Of a stretch of DNA of 64,000 nucleotides, positions 36,324 through 46,069 are shown in pieces. A program made the translations under genes and the position numbers. Each line of letters starts with the position of its first letter. Positions within the stretch are counted from its first letter, which is position 1. The stretch is from Siphonodentalium dalli. Its lineage: Eukaryota > Mollusca > Scaphopoda > Gadilida > Siphonodentaliidae. The stretch lies in contig CP136068.1 in assembly GCA_032622095.1 (NCBI GenBank), positions 189,644,613-189,708,612 on the forward strand, read 5' to 3'. The notes below the pieces were generated by a model. That model did no database searches. It saw only the letters and a program-made list of their open reading frames with translations, and had not been told where the DNA came from.

Positions 36324-36963
36324 GCAATATCCTCCTGCGCCTTCAGCGCGTGGTCGGTGTCAATCGATTTAACCTGATACCACTTCAGCCCCTGTTAGAA
36401 CATCTATATTATCATTGGTCAATATCGCGGGACGGCATGATAACGAACTATCCGGGGCTTCAATGTTTTTTTTGTGATACTATCCAGACTATAGCACTGT
36501 CCAATTGAATTGAAATATAAGTAAAGGACTCTACATGTGTCTCAGCTCTATCGTGATCTGTCGCGAAACAAGTGTTTTCTCTGACAAGGTGACACAGAAC
36601 AATCGACAGACAGCACTACAGACAAAGAACACTCAATTTCAATTATATAGAGAAGTGTTCTCAGTGATAACACGAGATAACACGAGATAAAAAGTAACAT
36701 CATCACAGACAATGGCCTCTAGCGACGAGTTCAATAACCTCATTGGTGACACTTTTCAGTGTTCGAAGTGACCTTAATGTGGCACCACTTGCATAAAATC
36801 TTAAGTTTCTGACAGAGCACGTTAGAGTAAGGACATGTTGTTAATATTGAATTTAACCGTGGGAAAGGACATGCCGTATATTGTCCAGCATGTGTGTTGG
36901 TTACACACATCAATATAGGTTGTTCACTAATCGAGCGCGATTTGACCCCGGAGCGGAGTCCCG
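36324..36963. other. Right flank of the array; no gene recognised
   Basis: Unique-looking sequence with a small duplication AACACGAGAT at about 36669-36690. No coding frame with domain support. Confidence 0.35.
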
Positions 36964-37130
36964 AGTTGGCTTATATGTGTCATTGCGGATAATCTGCTTA
37001 GAATCGACTCATTGTGGCATAATCGCCCTCATGTTCAGCATATTATCGACTCAAAATGAGGAGATTCTATGCAGATTATCTACCTAAAATAAGTTATATT
37101 ATAAGTAGATAATGTGCGGTATACAGGCTG
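36964..37130. mobile_element. Foldback family D, copy 3
   Basis: Contains ATAATCTGCTTAGAATCG, inverted arms around 37026-37060 (TTATCGACTCAAAATGAGG) and TAAGTAGATAATGTGCGG. It is homologous to the right half of the large copy at 44853-45510, including the preceding AGTTGGCTTATATGTGTCAT stretch. Confidence 0.7.
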
Positions 37131-37500
37131 AGAATCGAGATACAGGTTGTTCCTCTTGGTGAATGACATATACTGAAGTGAGTAGCCAACTTACACACAG
37201 CTATTTTACTGATTTACAACATTGGATTGTGCAAAATGAAAGTTAATCGCGAGTTATTCAATTGTCCTTAAAGTCATGCATTTGTCCCATATATCAATAT
37301 TCACATTCACACATGCATTCACGTTGTTGAACATGAATGCAGGACGTTGGGTGGTCGAAATTACGTCACATGACGTCGCGGCTGACCCCAACTTGCATCC
37401 ATTTTAGTGTAGACGCAACTTGCACCAAGTCACGAAAATAACGTTGGAAATTGGCGCTTAATCCTCATTTAATCTGCCAGATGACTCGGTTGAGTGTAAA

Positions 37501-37651
37501 TATAAGTAATGGGTGTCGAATTTGTTGCGTTCCATAGAGTATGGATGCAAGTTGGCCTGACATTTTTATGTGCGGATCGCTTGACAAAATGTCAGACCAA
37601 CTTGCATCCATACTCTATGGAACGCAACAAAATCAACACCCATTACTTATA
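37501..37651. mobile_element. Near-perfect hairpin element
   Basis: Arms 37501-37567 and 37586-37651: TATAAGTAATGGGTGT ... TAGAGTATGGATGCAAGTTG on the left return as CAACTTGCATCCATACTCTA ... ACACCCATTACTTATA. The loop is only about 18 bases. The arm sequence CAACTTGCATCCAT also occurs separately at about 37388-37402. Confidence 0.88.
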
Positions 37652-37946
37652 TGTATATCGGCTTCGCCCACCACCAGATTCCGTTGTCCCAGTATCCATA
37701 ACTTTCGCAGTACCTAAGTAACAATTTGATCCGATTTCTCCCAAATTGGGCACAATTTAATAATTTTGTTTTTACGGCTTCGGAAGACAGTAAGTTCTTA
37801 ATACCTCTCAGTCATAGTACCAAGTAGCCTTTTAGGCAATACTAAAAGTTTATCTGTAAATCGAGGCCGAAGTCGGTTCCAAATAAAAGGTGTAAGCGGG
37901 TGTCATGTTGTGTTTTCCCCGTTGTTATACCAGGCAATTCTTCAAG

Positions 37947-38515
37947 GATTGTCCACTTATAAATGGACAATCGGTACCTAAAATGGTCATTAATAAATGG
38001 ACAATCCAACCACGCGTGGCACGCGAGCTTGGGATTGTCCACTAAATGAAGACATATTTTGTTAATCCTGCATGAAGGGCAATAACTCTATAAATAATGT
38101 TAATTTGCTAAATAACGGTGATTTGTATGAGAAGAAGTGTTTTTGACGAAATAACGGAGAGATTTGAAGAAGAGTTTTTGACGAAATAACGGAAATATAC
38201 GAAGAAGAGTTTTTAAAGAGCGTACCCCAAACCTCCCCCAAGCCCACACACCCAAGGGAAGAATTTGACTTATATTTCACAAAAGTTGATCTGTTGCGGT
38301 GTTGCAAATTTCTCATACAAATCTCCGTCATTTAGTAAAGGTACATTCTTTATCGAGTTATTACCCGTCAGATTAATATGAAGCTAACATGCAGGATTAT
38401 CGATATATGTCGTGATTTAGTGGACAATCGCAAGCTCGCATGCCACGTGTGGTCGGATTGTCCATTTATTAATGACCATTTTAGGTACCGATTGTCCATT
38501 TATAAGTGGACAATC
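37947..38515. mobile_element. 569-bp foldback element
   Basis: Outer arms begin GATTGTCCACTTATAAATGG and end the complement at 38515. They include GGTACCTAAAATGGTCATTA and an unusual CACGCGTGGCACGCGAGCTTG segment. The symmetry continues inward (CATGCAGGATTA with TAATCCTGCATG; TTGTATGAGA with TCTCATACAA), giving arms of about 190-250 bp and a central loop near 38131-38310. Each outer arm is itself a small palindrome (GATTGTCC...GGACAATC). Non-coding. Confidence 0.85.
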
Positions 38516-38846
38516 TTATGCGCATTAGGTGGTTATACGGTCCTGTAAAACGACGAATGAAGGTGATTTGAGGCTGTCATTTGGTTACTTCAATTTAATA
38601 ATTTATCGTGTACCACACGATCGACGCTCCTGATCGCTGCATCCAATCAGCTTGGAGCAAACGAGTTGGCTCTTTGCGCGGAACCAATCGAATAGGCTCT
38701 GCAGCCATATAATGTCATGATATGTTTATAGAACCCACCGATTAGGTTCCACTGGGCTTACATGTAATCTAGAGGAGTGACTGTGGATTATTATATTGTG
38801 CCTAAGAGTGTGTGATGGTATGATCCTGTTGCTATTACTACATTAA

Positions 38847-39336
38847 AGGCACGTGAGGCCTTAGTTGTCAAAAATATTCATATTTGTTCTAATCACCGTA
38901 AACAGAAAAACATTAAAACGCATACAGTTTCGTTCATATATACCATGACCATCACGCAAACAGCATGTTATCATAAAGACCTACTATATTTGACCTAAGC
39001 AAGAGCCTGATTGTGTTACAGAAGACAGCACAATGCTACTTGCTAATCACACAGAAATGGCATAAATGCTCTTTATTCCATATAAGGAATTCACCAACAA
39101 ATAACGCTCTTTATGTTTACCATCATAATATAAACAAACACCAGAAAAGTTACTTTTTATGCTTCTGTTTACATAACAATGGTCAAACATTTGACAATAA
39201 CATACTGTTGATGCGATATTTCTTATTTGTATACGGACAAAGTCTGTCTACATTTTGATGTTCTTTCTGTTTGTGGCGGTTTTTGATGGGTGGAAATATT
39301 TTTACAGGATACCCACCGCCAAGGCCAACCGTACCT
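38847..39336 (+). mobile_element. TTAA-flanked MITE (family P), copy 2
   Basis: TTAA at 38843-38846 and 39337-39340. Ends AGGCACGTGAGGCC and GGCCAACCGTACCT. Closely related over its whole length to 51480-51972. Contains several TGTTTACATAACAATGG / GCTCTTTATGTTTAC sub-repeats. No transposase frame. Confidence 0.88.
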
Positions 39337-39584
39337 TTAAGCACATATGATATAATATACCAAACAAACACTGCCAATGTTTCAATGTAAGCACATCAAC
39401 AGCCAGCTAGATACATAGTCTTGATTGTAAAAGACAATCAAATTCTTTTCTAGGTCTTGTTTAAGATAATATTTCCGTGTATATACACGGTGAAGCGGAA
39501 ATGTCCAAGTTTGTCACACGTTCACTCTATCGTCTATGGAATGTGTGGCACGTGGTAACGTAACTAACCAAACGTTGTTGCACC

Positions 39585-39765
39585 GTTTATTGGCGACCCA
39601 TTGTATCGACCTATATATACTGATATAATGTTAACCTTGTGACACTGTTTATTGGCGACCCATTGTATTGACCTATATATACTGATATAATGTTAACCTT
39701 GTGACACTGTTTATTGGCGACCCATTGTATCTACCTATATACATTGATATAATGTTAACCTTGTA
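39585..39765. repeat. 62-bp tandem repeat, 3 copies
   Basis: Units start at 39585, 39647 and 39709 with GTTTATTGGCGACCCATTG and continue CCTATATATACTGATATAAT. Confidence 0.92.
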
Positions 39766-39901
39766 AAATTACGAAACATAGTCTCATTGACATGAATGTG
39801 ATCAGATTCCAGAATAAAATGCATATCTGGTGCAGGATGGCTCATGATGGAATCACGTTTGTCTGGAAACTAATCATATTAATGGCAATGCCTAATCCAA
39901 C

Positions 39902-40146
39902 AGTACATAAAATAAAAAACATCCATTACCCTGCAGGGAGCCCCACACATATATAGAAGCGTATAGAAGAGTGTCGTATGCTCATGTTTGTCTGGGGCTC
40001 TGTATGGGTGAAATTATAAAATTGTTAAAGAATACAAGAAAAAATTATTAAAATTGTAACAAATTGTTAGGCCAATGCATTCTCTTATATATGCGAGGCG
40101 ACCTATGGTCGACTCGCATATATAAGAGAATGCATTGGCACAGGGT
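39902..40146 (+). mobile_element. MITE family T, truncated at both ends
   Basis: Internal T sequence (ACATCCATTACCCTGCAGGG, GAGTGTCGTATGCTCATG) and one complete hairpin module (40072-40139) followed by CACAGGGTAAAAATC. The GTGACCCGCC termini are missing on both sides. Confidence 0.8.
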
Positions 40147-40299
40147 AAAAATCAATCTAAATCTATGTTGATGTAAACATTATTTATTCCATATAATTCA
40201 AATACAGTGCATGGTACACAAAATATGAAGCATGAATATTGGTTGTATGGAGGTGATCCGACATCAAGCATAAAGCTTATGGGGGTCGTTTCCGATGCT

Positions 40300-40432
40300 G
40301 TTGTTGTTGTTGTTGTTGTTGTTGTTGCGGCGGCGGCGATGGTGCGATTGGCGCGGCGGCAGTGAGGGGGTGAGGGGGCCGCCGCGCCAATCGCACCATC
40401 GCCGCCGCCGCAACAACAACAACAACAACAGC
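40300..40432. repeat. GC-rich perfect palindrome with (GTT)n/(CAA)n arms
   Basis: (GTT)n followed by GCGGCGGCGATGGTGCGATT and GGCGCGGCGG is mirrored after an 18-base G-rich loop by CCGCCGCGCC, AATCGCACCATCGCCGCCGC and (CAA)n. Arms are about 55 bp. The right arm is the start of the polyQ-coding module, so the structure looks like an inverted duplication of that module's 5' edge. Confidence 0.9.
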
Positions 40433-40655
40433 AACAACAACAACAACAACAACATCAACAACACCCCCGGCGTAAGAAAAGTAAAGACTTATCTGTCAAA
40501 AGATACAATAGCAGTCATTGGTCAGCTCAGTACCCAATCGGCACGAAGCCGGAGGTCAACTCAGTACACAATGGATTTCATCATGTCACCAGGTTACACA
40601 TATCTATATAATAGAGTGTGCATTTTGAAATCACTCATAATTGCATTGACATTTG
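40401..40655 (+). pseudogene. PolyQ module, copy 1 (C-terminal fragment)
   Basis: A 255-bp segment nearly identical to 41578-41822. In its coding frame it reads polyglutamine with His interruptions, then a basic stretch HPRRKKSKDLSVKRYNSSHW and a short tail ending at TAA (40609-40611). No start codon or zinc finger precedes it; upstream is the palindrome. It is a broken copy or a downstream exon; I favour a broken copy because the same fragment is duplicated 1.2 kb away. Confidence 0.6.
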
Positions 40656-40696
40656 TATCAACAACAACGTATACGTCTTGGATGGTAATTTCGCGC

Positions 40697-40707
40697 CTAT
40701 AAAAATT
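40697..40707 (+). promoter_or_regulatory. TATA-box-like element before the 71-aa ORF
   Basis: CTATAAAAAT lies about 40 bases upstream of the ATG at 40742, a spacing that would place transcription start just before the start codon. Inferred from sequence only. Confidence 0.35.
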
Positions 40708-40741
40708 ACTACTTCAGAGTACACTTTGAACTTTAGCCGGA

Positions 40742-40957
40742 ATGGGGACTCCGTACTATTATGACTTTGATCTTAATAAATATGTACCCTACGATGACTC
40801 GAAGGACCTACCCAAGACTGAAGCGAAACCTGATATAAGGAAACCCGTAGCTAAGAAGATAAAAGTTAAAGAGATAAAAGGAGGAAGAGCGAAGAAGACA
40901 AACATTGGAAAAGTTAAAAAGGAAACTCCAGACGACATATTCACTGAACTAAAATGA
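40742..40957 (+). CDS. Hypothetical 71-aa basic protein
   Basis: I do not recognise this protein. The first 20 residues are rich in Tyr and Asp (GTPYYYDFDLNKYVPYDD). The rest is lysine-rich with several basic clusters, suggesting nucleic-acid binding or a small structural role, which is inference only. A TATA-like box precedes it. Its stop codon overlaps the start of the next ORF in ATGA, an arrangement unusual for animal genes but common in compact viruses and large DNA transposons. No intron signals interrupt it. It could be a remnant of a virus-like or Polinton-like element, but no polymerase, integrase, ATPase or capsid frame is present in the window. Confidence 0.45.
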   Translation: MGTPYYYDFDLNKYVPYDDSKDLPKTEAKPDIRKPVAKKIKVKEIKGGRAKKTNIGKVKKETPDDIFTELK

Positions 40958-41157
40958 GTAATTTACCTAAATTTTCGAAGGCTATTGAAAGGCCGGTGGA
41001 TAAAGTGGACAAATATATGAAGAATGGTTTTGAAGATCGTGATGCAGTGAAAATGTCAATATTAAAGTACAGACCATTGCTAGAAAAGTTCATGGACGAA
41101 AAAAATGACACATCTTACGAAAGTGATGACAATTCGGACGAAAGTGACAGTGAATAG
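40954..41157 (+). CDS. Hypothetical 67-aa protein with acidic tail
   Basis: I do not recognise this protein. Residues about 10-50 contain a charged helical-looking segment (VDKVDKYMKNGFEDRDAVKM, then a YRPLLEKFMD stretch). The last 16 residues are almost all Asp, Glu and Ser. It starts within the ATGA that ends the preceding ORF, so both are probably read from one transcript by coupled or leaky initiation if they are expressed. The low frequency of stops and the amino-acid patterning in two adjacent overlapping frames make chance less likely than for other short frames here, but both are under 75 residues. Confidence 0.45.
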   Translation: MSNLPKFSKAIERPVDKVDKYMKNGFEDRDAVKMSILKYRPLLEKFMDEKNDTSYESDDNSDESDSE

Positions 41158-41289
41158 TTAATATAATAAATTGTAGTATGTACCACATGTCATGTTATTT
41201 TTCTCTTTTTTCCCTCGCTCACTTGCTTTTTTCGGTGGCGCTCACCACCGTACCCCCATAGCTTTCCGATGAATGGCAACAAGCCATAT

Positions 41290-41507
41290 TTTTGACTAAA
41301 TCCTGAATTTTGTTTAATTTTTGAAGTTTTTTGAAATTTTTTGGACATACCCAACCGGTATACAAATAAACCGACGCGTGGGCGGAGAATATAGGTCAAA
41401 CTGTCTAGACTAACACCAACAGGAGTACTGCAGAGAATGTAGGTCGTGTACTTCGGATAGAGTTATCGTTCCTGATCTGGGGGGGCCAAACAGGGTGGGT
41501 ATCATCA
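41290..41507 (+). repeat. Direct repeat R, copy 1
   Basis: Runs from TTTGACTAAATCCTGAATTT through CCGACGCGTGGGCGGAGAAT and TCGTGTACTTCGGAT to CCAAACAGGGT...GTATCATCA. The same blocks in the same order occur at 42377-42858, so the polyQ/zinc-finger modules are bracketed by direct repeats. Confidence 0.8.
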
Positions 41508-41778
41508 TTTTTACCTAAGAACAATAACTCCACAACAGCAGCCACAACAACAACAACAACAACAACAGCACCATCAGCCGCCGCCGCAACAACAACAACA
41601 ACAGCAACAACAACAACAACATCAACAACACCCCCGGCGTAAGAAAAGTAAAGACTTATCTGTCAAAAGATACAATAGCAGTCATTGGTCAGCTCAGTAC
41701 CCAATCGGCACGAAGCCGGAGGTCAACTCAGTACACAATGGATTTCATCATGTCACCAGGTTACACATATCTATATAA
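41476..41778 (+). pseudogene. PolyQ/basic protein fragment, copy 2
   Basis: Open for about 100 codons after an upstream TGA but without an ATG. Order: Gly/His-rich lead, polyglutamine with HHQPPP interruption, a second polyQ run, then HPRRKKSKDLSVKRYNSSHW and a tail ending at TAA. The Q/H pattern (HHQP) resembles the zinc-finger ORF at 42000, suggesting that both derive from one ancestral polyQ gene. Without a start codon or clear splice acceptor I treat it as a fragment. Confidence 0.55.
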
Positions 41779-41944
41779 TAGAGTGTGCATGTTGAAATTA
41801 CTCATAATTGCATTGACATTTGGATGGGTAGGTTGTATTGTAGCCAATGTGATAAATTTGTATCCAGTACAAACAACACGAAGAGACGTTGTGAATGACA
41901 GCCTGAACTAGTGAACTAGTCCACCACTTTCCCTTGTTTCTGTT

Positions 41945-41956
41945 CTATATAAATAT
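41945..41956 (+). promoter_or_regulatory. TATA-box-like element before the zinc-finger ORF
   Basis: CTATATAAATATA begins about 55 bases upstream of the ATG at 42000. Similar TATA-led spacing precedes the ORF at 40742. Inferred from sequence only. Confidence 0.35.
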
Positions 41957-41999
41957 AGGTGTATAGAAGAACGATCGATTTCACTGATTATATAGGAAA

Positions 42000-42311
42000 A
42001 TGAAGTATAAGTGTGAAGAGTGCTTAAGTGCCTATGCTTGGCAAGATAGTTTGAAGCGTCATATCAAAGTTAAACACACGCCTTCAGAACAACAACAGCA
42101 TCATCATCAGCCACAACAACAACAACAACAACAACAACAGCAGCATCATCAGCAACAACAACAACCACAACAACAACAACCACAACAACCACAACAACAA
42201 CAACATCCACAACAACAACAACAACAACAACAACAACACCAGCAGGGGAAACAGCAACAAAGCGACACCCGCCGCCGCCGCCGCCGGCGGCTGGTCGACT
42301 CGCATATATAA
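42000..42311 (+). CDS. C2H2 zinc-finger/polyglutamine protein, 3' end from a MITE
   Basis: 103 codons. Residues 3-26 form one C2H2 zinc finger with C5, C8, H21 and H26 (C-x2-C-x12-H-x4-H) and an aromatic W14, normally a DNA-binding module acting in the nucleus. Residues about 31-88 are Gln with scattered His and Pro, encoded mostly by CAA with CAG and CAT. Then comes a run of seven Arg from CGC/CGG codons, and the last residues and stop codon (LVDSHI) lie inside a truncated MITE T end. The original C-terminus has therefore been replaced, possibly the HPRRKK tail seen in the neighbouring fragments. A TATA-like box lies upstream and there is no intron. It may be a decayed gene of a virus-like or transposon-like element, or a retained host gene fragment. 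Confidence 0.5.
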   Translation: MKYKCEECLSAYAWQDSLKRHIKVKHTPSEQQQHHHQPQQQQQQQQQQHHQQQQQPQQQQPQQPQQQQHPQQQQQQQQQHQQGKQQQSDTRRRRRRRLVDSHI

Positions 42312-42375
42312 GAGAATGCATTGGCACAGGATAAAAAAATCCCGACTTCCGACTGGATTTGATATAGCGGGTCAC
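42290..42375 (+). mobile_element. MITE family T, right end only
   Basis: GTCGACTCGCATATATAAGA and ATGCATTGGCACAGG (the right half of the hairpin module), then a CCCGACTTCCGACTGG stretch and ATAGCGGGTCAC, the family T terminus. The left portion is absent: the sequence starts abruptly after the GCCGCC run of the polyQ ORF. Confidence 0.85.
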
Positions 42376-42376
42376 A

Positions 42377-42858
42377 TTTATGACTAAATCCTGAATTTTG
42401 TTGGATTTTTGAAGTTTTTTTAAATTTGTGAAATTTGTGAAATTTGTGAACTTTTTGAACTTTTTGAACTTTTTGAACTTTTTGAACTTTTTGAACTTTT
42501 CAATGCGACTGTCACTTTAACATTATCCCACAGTGTGCGCCATGTGTTACTTTAACATTCATCCATAGTGAGTGTCAATTTAATAATCATCCCCAGTGAG
42601 AGCCTAGTGTCCCTTTAACATTCAAGACTGAAGCTACCCCACCGAGATCATCATGTGATATACATGTAGATAATATACCATTCATATGGAGAAGTCTGGA
42701 TATAACCAGCGGGTCATGTCCGGACATGTCCAACCGGTACAAATAGACCGACGCGTGGGCGGAGAATATAGGTCAAACTCCAACGGTAGTACTGCATATA
42801 GGTCGTGTACTTCGGATTATGCTAATTAGCAGCCAAACAGGGTCGGTATCATCAGCGG
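42377..42858 (+). repeat. Direct repeat R, copy 2, with (TTTTTGAAC)n
   Basis: Same blocks as 41290-41507 but with about 250 bp of extra DNA between the first and second blocks. That insert includes a 10-bp tandem repeat TTTTTGAACT at about 42445-42500 and degenerate AGTGAG/CACTTTAACATTC repeats (42510-42620). Confidence 0.75.
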
Positions 42859-42885
42859 TGCAATCTATCGATATAAGTAAGATCA

Positions 42886-43560
42886 CTAACTCGCGGTGAA
42901 TCCGCCATTTGGTCTCCGGAGGTCAAAGTTAAGAAGTAGCATCTATTTTTAGCATATGGCTCCAGTCTGGGAATTCCCAAAATAAAATGGCAACAGTCGT
43001 TACCGAATCGCAGGTGCGACAACTTAAACTAATTAAACAATCACCCTGGATGCGTACAATACGTAGGTATCGCGTTGTAGATGGATTAAGTGTATCACGT
43101 ATATGTTTTTTGCGTTATTTTTTTTTATCGTAAATACTCGCTATTTATCAGTAAATTATGAGAAGTTCGTTGAAAAACGTCTGAATGTCCGCATCGTCTG
43201 AATGTCAGCATCGTCACCAGGTCTGCATCGTCACCAGGTCCGCGTCGTCACCATGTCCGCATCGTCACCAGGTCCTAACTATGTAGATGACGTCACCAGG
43301 TCCTAACTCTGTAGATGACGTCACCAGGTCCTAACTCTGTAGATGACATGGCCACAGAACAATTCTTAAACCCGTAGTTGCATTCAGAATAACTGAAATT
43401 AGGCCATCAAATGCTGATTAACAAATTATCGCACTGTCAAATGTTTACAAATCCATGGATGCTACTTCTTAACTTTTACCTTTTACCGGTGGGTTGGGTA
43501 AAATACTAGGAATCGGACAATATGGAACCATCGGCCATCTTGAAAATCGCGAACTAGTGA
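42886..43560. mobile_element. Diverged TIR element
   Basis: The left end TCACTAACTCGCGGTGAATC and the inner GTTAAGAAGTAGCATC are mirrored at the right by GATGCTACTTCTTAAC (43459-43474) and CGCGAACTAGTGA (43548-43560). The interior holds a GTCCGCATCGTCACCAG minisatellite. No target duplication was resolved. Confidence 0.6.
43185..43346. repeat. 17-bp and 29-bp minisatellites
   Basis: Units of about 17 bp (GCATCGTCACCAGGTCC) give way to three copies of a 29-bp unit (CCTAACTCTGTAGATGACGT + CACCAGGT). Confidence 0.88.
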
Positions 43561-44813
43561 CAAGGCTTATTGTGTCCACTTGTCCCGTTCGCATTTCGCA
43601 TCGCTGCTGTAGTAAGAACTCTTTTATCTCAACTTTGCAAACTAATAATCATCGCGACAGAAGTTACATGGTGGTATTTAATTTACTTGTTCAGTCATTT
43701 CGTATAGACTCTGTAACGCATAACTTGTTCGAGAGTCTAAGTTTAACTATACGGTCATGCGCCATGCATCGTACGACTGACACTGAACGCCCTCTATGAC
43801 GATCGTGGTATGAAATACCTCGGTAACGTTTACTTGGACGATTATATATATATTTACGCCTGTCTCACACGTTGAGTGTTTTGAAGATGCTTGGTATGTC
43901 ATATAGGCATCCCGACCCCATGTGGATGATTGCTGAAAATCAAGATGTCACATTCGATCACACGATCCATCAGTGGCATCCCACCGACGACCGTCATTAA
44001 CCTCACAACACTTAGTGGATAATGCATATGTCACATCGATCTCACCTCAACTCCGGATGTGCTCCTCATACGGCTTGACAAGTTAATTGTTATGAACATT
44101 GCGAAATTATATAGGTATCCATATCTTCTTTTGCTCTGTCTGGTGCAGGGTTATTGGGGTGGTTTGTTGTACATGTACTCTATGTCTACCAATCACAGCC
44201 AGTCCAGCACAGGGATGGGGTAATGTTAATGACTATGTTAACCCATTTTTTCCAAAAAAAATTGATGGAGCGACAGAGCCCTTAAATAAAGGATTGTGTT
44301 CATTTATATTAGTAATATCCTAAACCAGCTTCTACATTTTCTAAACAATTATCCAATAAATGTGGGCGGCAGGGTGTGCCGAGGAATTTAAATGTGAAAA
44401 CCAAAATGGCTGCTGGTGGCTATAGTTTTATTTTAACAATAATTTAGTATAGAAAGGCTTAAACGAAGTCCCCCTCGCCCCGCGCAACCTCCGACGGATC
44501 ACTTTCATGACACATGTCGCCCCAATCGGTTTGGGTGGCGTTCTGATTAGAGTGATCAATATAACAACAGCCGTGGTTAGGTGGGGTGAAACTGGTCACC
44601 ACAGGTGCCAAATTGGGGGCACCCATCTATTCTCTGTTGATATCGAACACTGTAATCCTAGTCTTAGAGTTAAAGCCATTTCAAGACCTATGTGGAATTG
44701 GACCATAATGAAAATTATTCAATAGAGTTAATAACTCCCAAATAAAGACGAAAGCGGAACATATCATCACACAATACGCACATAATTGACATACAATGTT
44801 AAATATTATTTGG
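43561..44813. other. No gene recognised
   Basis: Unique-looking DNA. Several 70-100 codon frames exist (for example 43494-43799 and 44507-44725 on the plus strand), but none has a recognisable domain, promoter or splice context. Confidence 0.35.
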
Positions 44814-44852
44814 TTCTGAAATAAGCAGATAACGGAGTCATAGCCGTTATTT

Positions 44853-45510
44853 CAGTCTGTACTCCCGAAAATACGCACATTACTGCTTATGGTATAACTT
44901 GTTTTAGTTTGATACTATGCTGAGAATCGCCTCATTTTGAGTCGATAATGTGCTGAAAATGACAGCGTTTTAGTGTATTTATATATCGACTCATAATGAG
45001 GCGATTCTAGGCAGGCTATGTGTGCACAATGACACATATAAACCAACTTACGACTTTTCAGGTGTAAACTCTTTAACGTGTGTTTCACTGTGGCCCGCTC
45101 CATAAAACGAAATGACGGACATGACTTCATTATCTGCTTATTTCAAAATAAAATAATCACGTTAATGTGACGTTATGTACCTATTTCACTTTATAGATCG
45201 ATTATGTACCTATTTCACTTTATAGATCGATTATGTGCATATTTGCGCGAGGATATGTTGGTTATTTCGGGCCACTAGAAAAAACATGTTAAAGAGCGTA
45301 AACCTGAAAAGTCATGAGTTGCCTTAATAGTGTCATTGTCCGCACATAATCTGCGCTTAGAATCGCATCGTTATGAGTCGATAATGTGACTAAACACTCT
45401 CATGTTCAGCACATTATCGACTCGAATAAGGCAATTCTAAGCAGATTATCTACCGATAACAAGATATATTATAAGCAGATAATGTGCGTGTTTTCGGGAA
45501 AACAAGCTGA
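44853..45510. mobile_element. Foldback family D, full-length copy
   Basis: Terminal inverted repeats of about 42 bp: CAGTCTGTACTCCCGAAAAT ... TACTGCTTAT on the left and TAAGCAGATAATGTGCGTG ... GGAAAACAAGCTG on the right. Each half contains an AGAATCGCCTCATT / AATGAGGCGATTCT hairpin (44930-45012 and 45357-45440). The halves are also inverted to each other (ACTTTTCAGGTGTAAACTC at 45052 against GAGCGTAAACCTGAAAAGT at 45294). No coding capacity. Confidence 0.8.
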
Positions 45511-45793
45511 CATGCACAATTATGAAGACCCCCGTTGAGATGATCTATCCAATACATAGACACTACTTTATTGCTTTATGGTATAACAAATAATGAAACC
45601 TTTGATCCATGTTATTGATGCGCGATATCAGTTAGACCAATGTTACAGTGTGTTGCGGCTCACATCTATGCACACTTACAGCGTCGATGTTCTCATATGG
45701 GTCAATATTCAAATTCATCAGTATTTTTTGTGTATGTTTATTTTATTTTGCTTTACATTTTACGATTGATTTGTTGTTATTATGCTTTTGTTC

Positions 45794-46036
45794 AGCCTGC
45801 TCTCCACAAAATCCGCACATCATCTGCTTATAATAGAACTTGTTTTAGGTATATAATCTGCTTAGTATCGCCTAGTGCTGAGTCGATAATGTGCTGAAAA
45901 TGAGAGCTGTTTAGTCACCTTATCGATATACAATGAGGCCATTATCTAGTTATTCCAATAAATAATCACGCTATGTACATATTTCGCATTATAGGTCGAT
46001 TATGTTCGTATTTGCGCGAGGATATATGTTGTTTTG
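45794..46036. mobile_element. Foldback family D, compact copy
   Basis: Starts GCTCTCCACAAAATCCGCAC, contains the hairpin GAGTCGATAATGTGC...TTATCGATATACAATGAGG, and ends GCGCGAGGATATATGTTG, the same right-hand block as at 8938-9030 and 45128-45262. Confidence 0.7.
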
Positions 46037-46069
46037 ATTTATATTCTGGTTAAAAATTTAATTTAATTT

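Noticed and set aside
40264-40702. Leucine-rich and Asn-rich frames across the GTT/CAA palindrome
   Set aside because: Alternative readings of the triplet repeat and its inverted copy. The CAA frame (polyQ) is the one continued by patterned sequence.
40742-42311. Firm assignment to a Polinton, adintovirus or other named virus family
   Set aside because: No polymerase, integrase, ATPase, protease or capsid frame is present. The resemblance is limited to compact overlapping ORFs and TATA spacing.
42070-42375. Valine/leucine-rich minus frames opposite the polyQ ORF
   Set aside because: Antisense reading of CAA/CAG repeats.
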